Below, one piece after another: positions 8,572 to 17,231 of a DNA stretch of 36,377 bases. The stretch's first letter is position 1. The number at the start of each line of letters is the position of its first letter. This DNA is from Mycobacterium sp. (GTDB taxonomy: Bacteria > Actinomycetota > Actinomycetes > Mycobacteriales > Mycobacteriaceae): the NCBI GenBank assembly GCA_025963385.1, contig JAOPUT010000356.1:1-36377 (forward strand), written 5' to 3'. The translations under genes were made by a program, and so were the position numbers. The notes beneath the pieces were generated by a model. It made no database searches. It had not been told where the DNA came from and saw nothing but the letters and a program-made list of their open reading frames with translations.

Positions 8572-9969
8572 GTGGCCTCCATCATCGACACCGTTGCCAA
8601 CCTCGCGAAACGCCGTGGCCTGGTCTACCAATCCGGTGAGATCTACGGCGGCACCAAGTCGGCATGGGACTACGGCCCGCTGGGTGTCGAGCTCAAGGAG
8701 AACATCAAGCGGCAGTGGTGGCGGTCCGTCGTCACCGGCCGCGAGGACGTCGTCGGCCTGGACAGCGCGATCATCCTGCCGCGCGAGGTGTGGGTGGCCT
8801 CCGGTCACGTCGAGGTGTTCAACGACCCGCTCGTCGAGTGCCAGAACTGCCACAAGCGGCACCGGCAGGACCACCTGCAGGAGGCCTATGCCCTGAAGAA
8901 GGGGACTCGCGACACCGCCGTCGATCCAGATACCGTGCCGATGACCGAGATCGTGTGTCCCGACTGTGGCACCAAGGGTCAATGGACCGAGCCGCGCGAC
9001 TTCAACATGATGCTCAAGACCTACCTCGGCCCGATCGAGTCCGAAGAGGGCATGCACTACCTGCGGCCCGAGACGGCGCAGGGCATCTTCGTGAACTTCG
9101 CGAACGTGGTGACGACGTCGCGCCGCAAGCCGCCGTTCGGAATCGGTCAGATCGGCAAGAGTTTCCGCAACGAGATCACCCCTGGCAACTTCATCTTCCG
9201 CACCCGCGAATTCGAGCAGATGGAGATGGAGTTCTTCGTCGAGCCTTCCACCGCCGCGGAGTGGCACCAGTACTGGATCGACACCCGGTTGCAGTGGTAC
9301 GTCGACCTCGGCATCGATCCCGACAACCTGCGGCTCTACGAGCATCCCAAGGAGAAGCTCTCGCACTACTCGGACCGCACCGTCGACATCGAGTACAAGT
9401 TCGGTTTCTCCGGCAACCCATGGGGTGAGCTCGAGGGTGTCGCCAACCGCACCGACTTCGACTTGTCCACGCACTCAAAGCATTCCGGCACCGACCTGTC
9501 GTTCTACGACCAGGCCACCGAGACGCGGTACACGCCGTACGTCATCGAGCCCGCGGCAGGGCTGACGCGGTCGCTGATGGCGTTCCTGGTGGACTCGTAC
9601 CACGAAGACGAGGCGCCCAACGCCAAGGGCGGCGTCGACAAGCGCACCGTGCTCAAGCTCGATCCGCGGTTGGCTCCCGTCAAGGCCGCGGTGCTGCCGC
9701 TGTCGCGCAACGCGGACCTGTCGCCCAAGGCGAAGGACCTTGCCGCCGAGCTCCGCAAGTCATGGAACATCGAGTTCGACGACGCTGGCGCGATCGGGCG
9801 CCGGTACCGTCGTCAGGACGAGATCGGCACGCCGTTCTGCGTGACGCTGGACTTCGATTCGCTGGAGGACAACGCGGTGACGATCCGCGAGCGCGACGCC
9901 ATGACGCAGGAGCGGGTGGCCATCGACGCCGTCTCCGACTACCTCGCCGTCCGCCTCAAGGGCGCCTAA
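8572..9969 (+). CDS. glyS: Glycyl-tRNA synthetase (alpha2 type)
   Basis: GTG 8572 gives a 465-residue class II synthetase beginning [20 protein letters not shown]. Characteristic blocks include the glycine-specific [17 protein letters not shown], motif 2 around [20 protein letters not shown] with the acidic cluster QMEMEFF, and motif 3-like GLTRSLMAF. Cysteine pairs CQNC and CPDC in the insertion suggest a zinc site. The C-terminal anticodon-binding domain ends at TAA 9967-9969. The gene is divergent from smtB-zur, and the 163-bp interval holds both promoters. It is the Rv2357c equivalent. Confidence 0.97.
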   Translation: MASIIDTVANLAKRRGLVYQSGEIYGGTKSAWDYGPLGVELKENIKRQWWRSVVTGREDVVGLDSAIILPREVWVASGHVEVFNDPLVECQNCHKRHRQDHLQEAYALKKGTRDTAVDPDTVPMTEIVCPDCGTKGQWTEPRDFNMMLKTYLGPIESEEGMHYLRPETAQGIFVNFANVVTTSRRKPPFGIGQIGKSFRNEITPGNFIFRTREFEQMEMEFFVEPSTAAEWHQYWIDTRLQWYVDLGIDPDNLRLYEHPKEKLSHYSDRTVDIEYKFGFSGNPWGELEGVANRTDFDLSTHSKHSGTDLSFYDQATETRYTPYVIEPAAGLTRSLMAFLVDSYHEDEAPNAKGGVDKRTVLKLDPRLAPVKAAVLPLSRNADLSPKAKDLAAELRKSWNIEFDDAGAIGRRYRRQDEIGTPFCVTLDFDSLEDNAVTIRERDAMTQERVAIDAVSDYLAVRLKGA

Positions 9970-9997
9970 CCCCTCTGCCGCGCCTAACCCCTCTGCC
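9962..9997. repeat. Tandem 18-bp duplication across the glyS stop
   Basis: GCGCCTAACCCCTCTGCC occurs at 9962-9979 and is repeated exactly at 9980-9997. The first copy contains the glyS stop codon TAA. The second copy runs up to the palindromic element that starts at 10000. It looks like a recent slippage or insertion scar next to that element. Confidence 0.85.
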
Positions 9998-9999
9998 GC

Positions 10000-10055
10000 G
10001 AGCGTGCGTGTCTGAGGGCAACACGCCGCACTGTAATCGGAGTTCACGCACGCTC
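10000..10055 (+). repeat. 56-bp palindromic element, left copy
   Basis: The element begins GAGCGTGCGTG (10000-10010) and ends CACGCACGCTC (10045-10055), a perfect 11-bp terminal inverted repeat around a 34-nt core that would fold into a hairpin. A second copy, inverted, lies at 11032-11087 on the other side of the nuclease gene, with 50 of 56 positions identical. The differences are one core base and a five-base block. It may act as a terminator for glyS or as a mobile palindromic unit. Confidence 0.88.
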
Positions 10056-10129
10056 GCCGCAGCCAGTTGTCCACAGTCGCGCGTTCATCCCCAAATGACG
10101 TGACAGCACTCGCTGAAGGCTGCTGGCCG

Positions 10130-10145
10130 ACCGACGATCGTCGGT
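10130..10145. promoter_or_regulatory. 16-bp perfect palindrome abutting the DUF559 gene start
   Basis: ACCGACGATCGTCGGT reads the same on both strands and ends one base before the GTG start codon at 10146. A protein with an AbiEi-type helix-turn-helix is encoded directly downstream, so an autoregulatory operator is plausible. A translation-blocking stem is an alternative. The function is inferred. Confidence 0.55.
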
Positions 10146-11033
10146 GTGCCAAACGATCTCGAGATTCTGTTCGACGGTCAGGGCGGCGTGGTGACGACCG
10201 GCCAACTCTTGTCGGTTCTGAGTCGCAGCCAACTGGACACCAGGATCCAGCGGGGTGACGTCATCAAGGTGTGGCCGGGGGTCTACAGCCGCGAGGAGCC
10301 CGACACCCTCGTTCGCCTGCGCGGCCTCGACCTGCGCGCGGGCGAACCCGTCGCCATCTGTCTATCGACCGCCGCGGCCGCCTACGGTTTCGACACCGAG
10401 GACGTCGGCGACCTGCACGTGCTCAATCCCGTTCGTCATCAGCTTCGGGGTTCCGACGGCCTTGTCGTGCACCGCCGCGAGGGAGCGCCGTTGAGCGAGG
10501 TCGACGGCAGGCCGGCGACCTCGCCGGCGTGGACTGCGGTCGAGGTGGCGCGGGGGTTGCGGAGGCCCCGCACGCTGGCCACGCTGGACGCGGCACTGCG
10601 CAGCGGGACGTGTGACCGCCGCGAGCTGTGGCGCGCCGCGGCGGCGCAGGCCGGACGGCGAGGAATCGTGCAGATCCGCGAATTGATTCCGCTCGCAGCA
10701 GGCGAGGCCGAGTCGCCGATGGAGAGTGAGGCGCGGCTCGTCATGCTCGACGGAGGTCTGCCCATGCCGGAACTGCAGTACGAGGTGATCGATCGCAGTG
10801 GGCGCCTGTGGCGACTCGACTTCGCGTGGCCCGACGCCAAGCTGGCCGTCGAGTACGACGGGTTCGACTGGCACAGCGACCCGGAGAGCTTGCGGCGGGA
10901 CAGACAGAAGAAGGCAGCGCTGCGCGAGATGGGTTGGTCGGTGATGTCGGTCGTGGCGGATGACGTCAGGCGCCGACATTGGGACATGGTGCGGCGCATC
11001 GAGGGGGAGCTCGGGAGTTCACGGGCGGCGTGA
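10146..11033 (+). CDS. AbiEi-type HTH fused to DUF559 endonuclease-like domain
   Basis: GTG 10146 gives a 295-residue two-domain protein. Residues 1-90 resemble the AbiEi antitoxin/HTH region: [18 protein letters not shown], then IKVWPGVYS. Residues 190-290 form a DUF559 (Vsr-like, PD-(D/E)XK) domain with [24 protein letters not shown] and a following H-S-D segment; D225, E236 and D238 are candidate metal ligands. No AbiEii-type nucleotidyltransferase is next to it. Its TGA stop overlaps the first bases of the right palindromic element. Such proteins are numerous in mycobacteria, and their function is not established. Nuclease activity is inferred from motifs. It is absent between glyS and the Rv2345-like gene in M. 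tuberculosis, as far as I recall. Confidence 0.88.
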   Translation: MPNDLEILFDGQGGVVTTGQLLSVLSRSQLDTRIQRGDVIKVWPGVYSREEPDTLVRLRGLDLRAGEPVAICLSTAAAAYGFDTEDVGDLHVLNPVRHQLRGSDGLVVHRREGAPLSEVDGRPATSPAWTAVEVARGLRRPRTLATLDAALRSGTCDRRELWRAAAAQAGRRGIVQIRELIPLAAGEAESPMESEARLVMLDGGLPMPELQYEVIDRSGRLWRLDFAWPDAKLAVEYDGFDWHSDPESLRRDRQKKAALREMGWSVMSVVADDVRRRHWDMVRRIEGELGSSRAA

Positions 11034-11087
11034 GCGTGCGTGAACTCCGATTGTTTCGCGGCGTGTTGGCCTCAGACACGCACGCTC
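11032..11087 (-). repeat. 56-bp palindromic element, right inverted copy
   Basis: On the plus strand it begins GAGCGTGCGTG (11032-11042) and ends CACGCACGCTC (11077-11087). Its reverse complement matches the left copy at 10000-10055 in 50 of 56 positions, so the two copies face each other across the nuclease gene. The stop codon of that gene (11031-11033) overlaps the element. The gap to the stop of the convergent TPM-domain gene is only 20 bp. Confidence 0.88.
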
Positions 11088-11107
11088 GCGGAAGGGGGAG
11101 GGGCGGG

Positions 11108-13123
11108 TCAGAACCGCCCGCCGCCACCGCCCCAGTCGCCGCCGGAACCGCCGAACGACGTCGGGCTCCAACCGCCCCCACCACCGACGCTGCCGCCGAT
11201 ACCACCGCGCAGCGCGCCCGACAGGATGTTGCCGATGATGATGCCGCCGAGCACGGCGCCGGAGTTGCCGCCACCGAAACCGCCGCCGTAGCGCCCGGTG
11301 TATTGCCGCTGCGCGGCGCTGACGTCGGTATTCGCCATGGACTGCGCCTGCGCTGCCAGCATCGCGGCGCCGTTGGCGTGCTGGATGGCCTCCGACATGT
11401 TCGTCGCCTTGACCGACTGCGCCGCCTCCAGCTGGCGCACCGCCTCGGCCAGACGGGTGCGCGCTTCGGGCCCGACGCTGCCGCGGCGGGTGTCGATGAA
11501 GTCCGACACTGCGCGCACCTGCGACTGCGCGCTGAACAACGCCTGATCGAACGCGCGGCTCAACCGTGCGGCCGCCTCGAGCTCGTCGCTGATCGCCGCC
11601 AGCAGCCGATCCAGCTGCGCGTCGGCCTGCGTCAGCTGGGTGAACGTGCCCAGCGGATCGGTGGCGCCCGCGCTCTGCGCGTGCGCGACGGCGGCGCTCG
11701 CGGCGTCGCGGGCCGTGGTCAGTTCGGCGGCGCGCGGCACGTTGCCCCGCGCCAGCTGCCCGGCGGCGGCATTGATGCCGTTCTGGGTGTCGGCGATCGC
11801 CTCGGGGAGCGCGGCCACCGCCCGGTTGATGTCGGCGGAGGCGCTGTCGACGGAGTCGAGCAGCATGCGGGCCTGTCCGAGCGCGGACTCCGCCGCCCGG
11901 ACTGCGTCGACCAACCCGCTCTGGCTTCCCGCGGGCTTGGCGACGAGCGCGCGCCCATTCGTGATGTTCTGGTCGGCGAAGGACAGTCGCTGTTTGGCGG
12001 TGTCGACGTTGCCCGCTACCGACGCCAGCGCGGTCTCGGAGAACTGCGAGTGCAGTGCCGCGAGCGTCTGCCCGGCGGGTTCGATGCGCGCCGTCAGGTC
12101 GACCATCTGCTGGGTCAGGGTGTCCAGCCGGTCCGGTGCGTTGATGACGAGATCGCGCAGCTTGCCGAACGCCTCGCGCTGAGCCTCGAGTTCGTCGTCC
12201 GCCCTGGCGGCCGCGACGATGACCCTGGTGAGCAGATCCCGGCGCTGCGCGGGCGTCTCCGGGACGGAGTCGTCGAGGATTTGGCGCACGTTGAACGCTT
12301 GTGTCAGTGCCGTTTTCGCGCCCGTCACCGCCTTGATGAACGGGGCGGTGTCCCGCTCGCCGAACTCCTCCACGGCCAGCGCCAACTCGTTGTCGCTGGT
12401 GCGTACCGCGTTGTCGACCTCGACGACGATCGACTTCGACAGGTCGTCGAGCGCATCGAGGGACAGCGACGACAGGGCATTGGGATCGGCCGGGTCCAAC
12501 CGCTTTGCGGCGGCGAGCTCCGCCTCGCGGCGCTTGCGACGCCTGCTCCTGCGCCACAGGACGAGCGCGAGGACCGCCAGGGCGATGACGACCAGGAAGA
12601 TGACGATGCCGACCCAGGAGACGCCGCCGGTGGAACTGCTCGCCTTGGCCAACCCCGTGGCGGCGACGGTCGCGGCGCCCGCCCAGTCACCTTGGCGCAA
12701 CGCCGGTTCCACCTCATTGCGGCGGAGGTTCGCCTGATCGGAGTCACTCAGGATGCCGGTACCCGCCAACAAGGCATAGTCGCGGTCCTGGGTGGCGACG
12801 GCCAGGATGGCATCCTGGTCAGGCCGGAAGTCGTTGATCTGCATGGTCCTTTGGGCCCACGCCACTCCCGTCTGGCCGGAGAAGGTGCGGACGTAGACGA
12901 CCCACAGCCGCACCCGGCGAGCGGTATAGAGGTCGTCGACGGCGCTCTTCACCTCGCTGAGGCCGCCAGCGTCAAGGACTCCCGCGCTGTCGGTGACGTA
13001 GTCGGTCAGGCGGGACGGCGGCTCGGCGGTGGCCGTCGGGAGGTTCGGCGCCAGGAGCGCGCCCAAGGTCAGTACGGCGAGAAGCGTGCTGAGAAGGCGG
13101 GCTGCCCAAAGATTCCTGCGCAT
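11108..13123 (-). CDS. Exported TPM-domain membrane protein with Gly-rich tail (Rv2345-like)
   Basis: ATG at the complement of 13121-13123 is chosen because it begins a clear signal peptide ([20 protein letters not shown], cleavage after about ATA-AE near 33). The product has 671 residues. Residues 38-160 form a TPM (repair/phosphatase-like) domain with [20 protein letters not shown] and [15 protein letters not shown] transmembrane helix spans about 168-190 and is followed by a basic stretch. A long alanine- and coiled-coil-rich region fills 200-600, and the protein ends in a glycine-rich tail ([14 protein letters not shown]). TPM domains occur in proteins tied to membrane or photosystem repair; the role in mycobacteria is unknown. 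It is divergent from dgt. Confidence 0.88.
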   Translation of the reverse strand: MRRNLWAARLLSTLLAVLTLGALLAPNLPTATAEPPSRLTDYVTDSAGVLDAGGLSEVKSAVDDLYTARRVRLWVVYVRTFSGQTGVAWAQRTMQINDFRPDQDAILAVATQDRDYALLAGTGILSDSDQANLRRNEVEPALRQGDWAGAATVAATGLAKASSSTGGVSWVGIVIFLVVIALAVLALVLWRRSRRRKRREAELAAAKRLDPADPNALSSLSLDALDDLSKSIVVEVDNAVRTSDNELALAVEEFGERDTAPFIKAVTGAKTALTQAFNVRQILDDSVPETPAQRRDLLTRVIVAAARADDELEAQREAFGKLRDLVINAPDRLDTLTQQMVDLTARIEPAGQTLAALHSQFSETALASVAGNVDTAKQRLSFADQNITNGRALVAKPAGSQSGLVDAVRAAESALGQARMLLDSVDSASADINRAVAALPEAIADTQNGINAAAGQLARGNVPRAAELTTARDAASAAVAHAQSAGATDPLGTFTQLTQADAQLDRLLAAISDELEAAARLSRAFDQALFSAQSQVRAVSDFIDTRRGSVGPEARTRLAEAVRQLEAAQSVKATNMSEAIQHANGAAMLAAQAQSMANTDVSAAQRQYTGRYGGGFGGGNSGAVLGGIIIGNILSGALRGGIGGSVGGGGGWSPTSFGGSGGDWGGGGGRF

Positions 13124-13195
13124 GACCGTCAATGTAGTGCGCCAGACCCGACGGGCACCCGAGACCGACGGACGGTCCTGGCAGACTGTGCGTCG

Positions 13196-14503
13196 GTGGC
13201 GCACAATCAGGATCCCTCAGCGGATCGTTACGACGCCCTCGACCGGCAACGCATGGTGGTCGAGGCGCCGAAGGGTGCTGCCCTGCCTGGGACCGACACC
13301 GAACACCGCACCGACTTCGCCCGTGACCGCGCCCGGGTGCTGCACAGCGCGGCCTTCCGCAGGTTGGCCGACAAGACGCAGGTCGTCGGGCCACGGCAGA
13401 GCGAGACACCGCGCACGCGGCTGACGCACTCCCTGGAGGTGGCCCAGATCGGTCGGGGTATGGCCGTCGGCCTCGGCTGCGATCCCGACCTCGTCGATCT
13501 CGCGGGCTTGGCGCACGACATCGGCCACCCGCCGTACGGGCACAACGGAGAGCGGGCGCTCAACGAGATCGCGAGGCCATTCGGCGGGTTCGAGGGCAAC
13601 GCGCAGAACTTTCGCATCCTCACTCGCCTGGAGCCGAAAGTTCTTGATCCTCAAGGTGTTAGCGCGGGCCTGAACCTGACGCGCGCGTCGCTTGATGCCG
13701 TCACGAAGTATCCGTGGCGACGGGTCGGCGACGGTGGCAAGTTCGGCTTCTACGACGACGACGCACCCGGCGCGGACTGGGTCCGCGCGGGCGCACCCGA
13801 CCGTCGGGCATGCCTGGAGGCACAGGTGATGGACTGGGCCGACGACGTGGCCTACTCCGTGCACGACGTCGAGGACGGCGTCATCTCCGGGCGCATCGAC
13901 CTGCGGGTGCTCGCCGACGCCGATGCCACCGCGGCTCTGGCCGACCTGGGCGCCGGGGCGTTCCCGTCACTGGCCGCCGACGACCTGCTGGCTGCCGCGC
14001 AGCGGTTGTCCGCCGAGCCGGTGGTGGCCGACGTGGGCAAGTACGACGCGACGGTGGCGGCGTCGGTCGCCCTCAAGCGCATGACCAGCGAGCTGGTGGG
14101 CCGTTTCGCGAACGCGGCGATCACCGAGACCCGCGCCGCTGCCGGGCAGGGACCGCTGACCCGGTACGACACCGCACTCGTCGTTCCGTCCACGGTGCGC
14201 GCAGAGGTCGCCCTCCTGAAGATGTTGGCGTTGCAGTTCATCATGTCCGACCACGGTCACCTGCAGATTCAGGCCGACCAGCGCACGCGCATCCACGAGG
14301 TGGCATTGGTGTTGTGGGCGCAGGCGCCGGGCAGTCTGGACCCGCAGTTCGCCCCGGACTTCGCCGCGGCGGGGGACGACGGAGCCCGCCTGCGGGTGGT
14401 GATCGACCAGATCGCCTCGTATACCGAGGGGCGGTTGGAGCGAGTGCACGAGGCGCGCTCGCCGCGGCCCTTAGACTGGTTCGGTGCCGGGCCGCATCTC
14501 TGA
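13196..14503 (+). CDS. dgt: Deoxyguanosinetriphosphate triphosphohydrolase-like protein
   Basis: The frame stays open for over 2 kb upstream as an antisense shadow of the TPM gene, so the start was set by homology at GTG 13196 ([19 protein letters not shown]), giving 435 residues. HD-domain metal ligands are visible: [13 protein letters not shown], then [18 protein letters not shown], and later [17 protein letters not shown]. The family hydrolyses dGTP (or other dNTPs) to the nucleoside and triphosphate. The 3' end overlaps dnaG by 20 nt, the usual mycobacterial dgt-dnaG pair (Rv2344c-Rv2343c), suggesting cotranscription. Confidence 0.94.
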   Translation: MAHNQDPSADRYDALDRQRMVVEAPKGAALPGTDTEHRTDFARDRARVLHSAAFRRLADKTQVVGPRQSETPRTRLTHSLEVAQIGRGMAVGLGCDPDLVDLAGLAHDIGHPPYGHNGERALNEIARPFGGFEGNAQNFRILTRLEPKVLDPQGVSAGLNLTRASLDAVTKYPWRRVGDGGKFGFYDDDAPGADWVRAGAPDRRACLEAQVMDWADDVAYSVHDVEDGVISGRIDLRVLADADATAALADLGAGAFPSLAADDLLAAAQRLSAEPVVADVGKYDATVAASVALKRMTSELVGRFANAAITETRAAAGQGPLTRYDTALVVPSTVRAEVALLKMLALQFIMSDHGHLQIQADQRTRIHEVALVLWAQAPGSLDPQFAPDFAAAGDDGARLRVVIDQIASYTEGRLERVHEARSPRPLDWFGAGPHL

Positions 14504-16394
14504 TCGCGACATCGCGGCGATCCGTGAAAGCACCCGCATCGAGGACGTCGTCGGTGACTACGTGCAGTTGCGCCGGGCCGGCGCCGACTCGCTCAAGGGT
14601 CTCTGCCCGTTCCACGACGAGAAGTCACCGTCGTTTCACGTCCGGCCCAACCATGGCCACTTCCACTGCTTCGGCTGCGGCGAGGGCGGCGACGTCTACG
14701 CGTTCCTGCAGAAGATCGAACACGTCACCTTCGTCGAGGCCGTCGAGATGCTCGCCGACCGCGTCGGCTACACCGTCACCTACACCGGTGGCTCGACCAC
14801 CAACGTGCAACGCGACAAGGGCAGCCGCAGCAGGCTGATCGCCGCCAACGCCGCCGCGCAGGCGTTCTACGCCGAGGCGCTGCAATCGGCAGAGGCCGCG
14901 CCGGCCAGGCAGTACCTCGTCGAGCGCAACTTCGACGCCGAGGCGGCCGCCCGCTTCGGCTGCGGGTTCGCCCCGTCGGGCTGGGACACGCTCACGAAGC
15001 ACTTGCTGCGCAAGGGTTTCGAATTCAAGGAGCTGGAGGCCGCAGGCCTGTCGATGGAGGGGCGCCGCGGTCCGAGGGATCGTTTCAACCGTCGCCTGCT
15101 GTGGCCCATCCGGGCGAGCAGCAACGAGGTCATCGGCTTTGGCGCGCGGCGGATCTTCGACGACGACACGATGACCGCCAAGTACCTGAACACCCCCGAA
15201 ACGGCGCTGTATAAGAAGTCCAACGTGCTGTTCGGGCTCGACCTGGCCAAGCGCGACATCGCCAAGGGGCATCAGGCCGTCGTCGTCGAGGGATACACCG
15301 ACGTGATGGCCATGCACCTCGCGGGCGTGACGACGGCAGTCGCGTCGTGCGGCACCGCGTTCGGCGAGGAGCACCTCGCCATGCTGCGGCGACTCATGAT
15401 GGACGACAACTTCTTTCGCGGCGAGCTGATCTACGTGTTCGACGGCGACGCGGCGGGCCGCGCTGCCGCGGTCAAGGCGTTCGAGGGTGAGCAGAACCTC
15501 TCCGGCCAATCCTTCGTCGCGGTCGCCGACGACGGCATGGATCCGTGTGACCTGAGGCTCAAGGCCGGTGACGGCGCGCTGCGCGACCTCGTGGCACGCC
15601 GAACCCCGTTGTTCGAGTTCGTGATTCGCACGGCGCTGGCCGACCACGATCTCGACAGCGCGGAGGGCCGGGTCTCCGCGCTTCGCCGCTGCGTTCCGAT
15701 GGCGGCCAGGATCAAGGACCCGACGCTGCGCGACGAGTACGCCCGTCAGCTGGCGGGCTGGGTCGGCTGGGACGACGTCGCCCAGGTCATCGGCAGGGTG
15801 CGTGAGACGGCCAAGTCGGGCGGCGGGGCAGCGACGGCCGGTCGTCGCAGGCCAGCCGTGGCAACCCCGACCGCAGGCGCTGCCCCGTCGGTCGCGCGCC
15901 CCGACCCGCGTGATCCCACGCTCTGGCCGCAACGTGAAGCGCTCAAGGCCGCTCTGCAGTATCCGGCGATCGCCGGACCGGTGTTCGACACTCTGACGGT
16001 CGAGAGCTTCACGCACCCGGGGTACGCGGCGGTGCGCAACGCCATCACCGCGGCAGGCGGCATGTCGGCGGGCGGCACCGGCGCGCAGTGGATCGACGCG
16101 GTCCGCGAGCAGACGTCCTCACCTCAGGCCGCGAACCTCGTGAATGAACTCGGGGTCGAAGCGTTCAAGGTCGACGACGACGAACGCCTGGCCCGCTACA
16201 TCGGCGGGGTGCTGGCCAGGCTGCAGGAAGTGTGGGTCGGCAGGCAGATCGCCGAGATGAAGTCGAAGTTGCAGCGCATGTCGCCCGTCGAGAACGACGA
16301 CGAGTACAACGCGTTGTTCGGCGATCTCGTCGCGATGGAGACCTACCGCCGCAGCCTGCTGGAGCGGGCCAGCGGCGACGACCTTACTGCGTGA
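14484..16394 (+). CDS. dnaG: DNA primase DnaG
   Basis: GTG 14484 gives a 636-residue primase. The CHC2 zinc ribbon is complete at residues 41-67 ([14 protein letters not shown] through [11 protein letters not shown]). The TOPRIM domain follows with [17 protein letters not shown] and the acidic [12 protein letters not shown] low-complexity alanine/proline linker around residues 445-480 leads to the C-terminal helicase-interaction domain. DnaG makes RNA primers for replication. It overlaps dgt by 20 nt; the downstream gene has its own ribosome-binding site. Confidence 0.97.
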   Translation: MPGRISDRDIAAIRESTRIEDVVGDYVQLRRAGADSLKGLCPFHDEKSPSFHVRPNHGHFHCFGCGEGGDVYAFLQKIEHVTFVEAVEMLADRVGYTVTYTGGSTTNVQRDKGSRSRLIAANAAAQAFYAEALQSAEAAPARQYLVERNFDAEAAARFGCGFAPSGWDTLTKHLLRKGFEFKELEAAGLSMEGRRGPRDRFNRRLLWPIRASSNEVIGFGARRIFDDDTMTAKYLNTPETALYKKSNVLFGLDLAKRDIAKGHQAVVVEGYTDVMAMHLAGVTTAVASCGTAFGEEHLAMLRRLMMDDNFFRGELIYVFDGDAAGRAAAVKAFEGEQNLSGQSFVAVADDGMDPCDLRLKAGDGALRDLVARRTPLFEFVIRTALADHDLDSAEGRVSALRRCVPMAARIKDPTLRDEYARQLAGWVGWDDVAQVIGRVRETAKSGGGAATAGRRRPAVATPTAGAAPSVARPDPRDPTLWPQREALKAALQYPAIAGPVFDTLTVESFTHPGYAAVRNAITAAGGMSAGGTGAQWIDAVREQTSSPQAANLVNELGVEAFKVDDDERLARYIGGVLARLQEVWVGRQIAEMKSKLQRMSPVENDDEYNALFGDLVAMETYRRSLLERASGDDLTA

Positions 16395-16435
16395 GCGGCC
16401 GCTGCAAGCTATGGTGAATTCGCTGTCAGTTCTAC

Positions 16436-16442
16436 AGGAGGG
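16436..16442 (+). promoter_or_regulatory. Strong ribosome-binding site
   Basis: AGGAGGG lies 6 nt before ATG 16449. It is a near-perfect Shine-Dalgarno sequence that fixes the start of the small exported protein. Confidence 0.85.
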
Positions 16443-16448
16443 CCCGTC

Positions 16449-16739
16449 ATGACCATCCGAGCACGCCGACTCGTCTCTGCGGGAGCCATGGTGGTCGCCT
16501 CCGTGGCCGCTCCGCTCGCGATCGCCCTGACCGTGGGCACCGGCAGCGCCGAGGCCGCGCCATGCCTGGCCTGGTACGGCAACAAGGAAGACGGCATCTG
16601 CCTGGGCTACTCCAACGGCAACCCCACCAACGTCGGTACGCCGAACTTCGGCACCTATGGACCCAACAACGGCCTAGGCGTCTCGACTGGCCCGCTGCTT
16701 CCCGGCCAGACCTGGAGCAACGGACTCGGGTCCCACTAG
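16449..16739 (+). CDS. Small secreted protein (Rv2342-like)
   Basis: The 96-residue product has a signal peptide (MTIRARRLVSAGAMVVASVA, then a hydrophobic stretch, and cleavage after about GSAEA-AP near residue 36). The mature part is about 60 residues. It has two cysteines (CLAWYGNKEDGIC) that could form a disulfide, followed by Asn/Gly/Thr/Pro-rich sequence (GNPTNVGTPNFGTYGPNNG). There is no known domain. The position after dnaG matches Rv2342. Its stop shares the tetranucleotide CTAG with the stop of the facing gene. Confidence 0.85.
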   Translation: MTIRARRLVSAGAMVVASVAAPLAIALTVGTGSAEAAPCLAWYGNKEDGICLGYSNGNPTNVGTPNFGTYGPNNGLGVSTGPLLPGQTWSNGLGSH

Positions 16740-16978
16740 CGGTCGTCGGCCCCCGGCTGAAACACCGAGGTCTTGGCGTCGATCGGCGTCAGCGTCACCA
16801 TCGTCGGATCGGGTGACACCCGCTGCGCAATCCGTCGTCGTCCGGCGTCCAGAACGGCCTTGGTCGCCGGGCTGCCCGTGACCGCGCGGTAGGTGCCGGC
16901 AATCTGCTCGTAGCGCCGCCTGCCCGCCTTGGCGCCCAGGACGTAGCCGATGCCCAGTATGGCGGCGAACCGGATCAC
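16736..16978 (-). CDS. Small membrane-associated protein, YtxH-like
   Basis: GTG (complement of 16976-16978) gives 80 residues. The N-terminus MIRFAAILGIGYVLGAKAGR is a short hydrophobic glycine-rich helix followed by basic residues (RRRYEQIAG), the pattern of YtxH-like stress-associated proteins. A helical region follows, then a polar tail. No function is known. It ends on the shared CTAG at 16736-16739, facing the secreted-protein gene. Confidence 0.75.
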   Translation of the reverse strand: MIRFAAILGIGYVLGAKAGRRRYEQIAGTYRAVTGSPATKAVLDAGRRRIAQRVSPDPTMVTLTPIDAKTSVFQPGADDR

Positions 16979-17096
16979 GACAGCCCTTCCACATCTTCAA
17001 AATCACGGTGCATTGGGTCCATCCTGCCCCATCCGGGCGTGGTGTGACGAGCCAGCCGCGCACCCCCTCGATTCCTGAGTTTCGTAGTGCATGCGC

Positions 17097-17102
17097 TAGA
17101 GT
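17097..17102 (+). promoter_or_regulatory. Possible -10 box of tRNA-Asn
   Basis: TAGAGT lies 41 bp upstream of the mature tRNA 5' end, a suitable position for a sigma-A -10 box in mycobacteria. No convincing -35 box is seen, so this is tentative. Confidence 0.3.
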
Positions 17103-17143
17103 CATCCCTCGGTCCGAGGCCACGCCCCGAGGCCGACGAGCAT

Positions 17144-17219
17144 TCCCCTGTAGCTCAATTGGCAGAGCAGCCGACTGTTAATCGGCAGGTTCGTGGTTCG
17201 AGTCCACGCGGGGGAGCCA
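17144..17219 (+). tRNA. asnT: tRNA-Asn (GTT)
   Basis: The cloverleaf closes fully. The acceptor TCCCCTG pairs with CGGGGGA (17209-17215, one T-G pair). The D stem is GCTC/GAGC. The anticodon stem GCCGA/TCGGC encloses loop CTGTTAA with anticodon GTT at 17177-17179. The T loop is GTTCGAGTC. The discriminator is G, and CCA is encoded at 17217-17219. Confidence 0.97.
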
Positions 17220-17231
17220 CCAGCCGGATCG

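Noticed and set aside
10979..13195. Long open frame upstream of and in frame with dgt
   Set aside because: It is antisense to the TPM-domain gene and shows no protein-like pattern; dgt homology begins only at the GTG at 13196.
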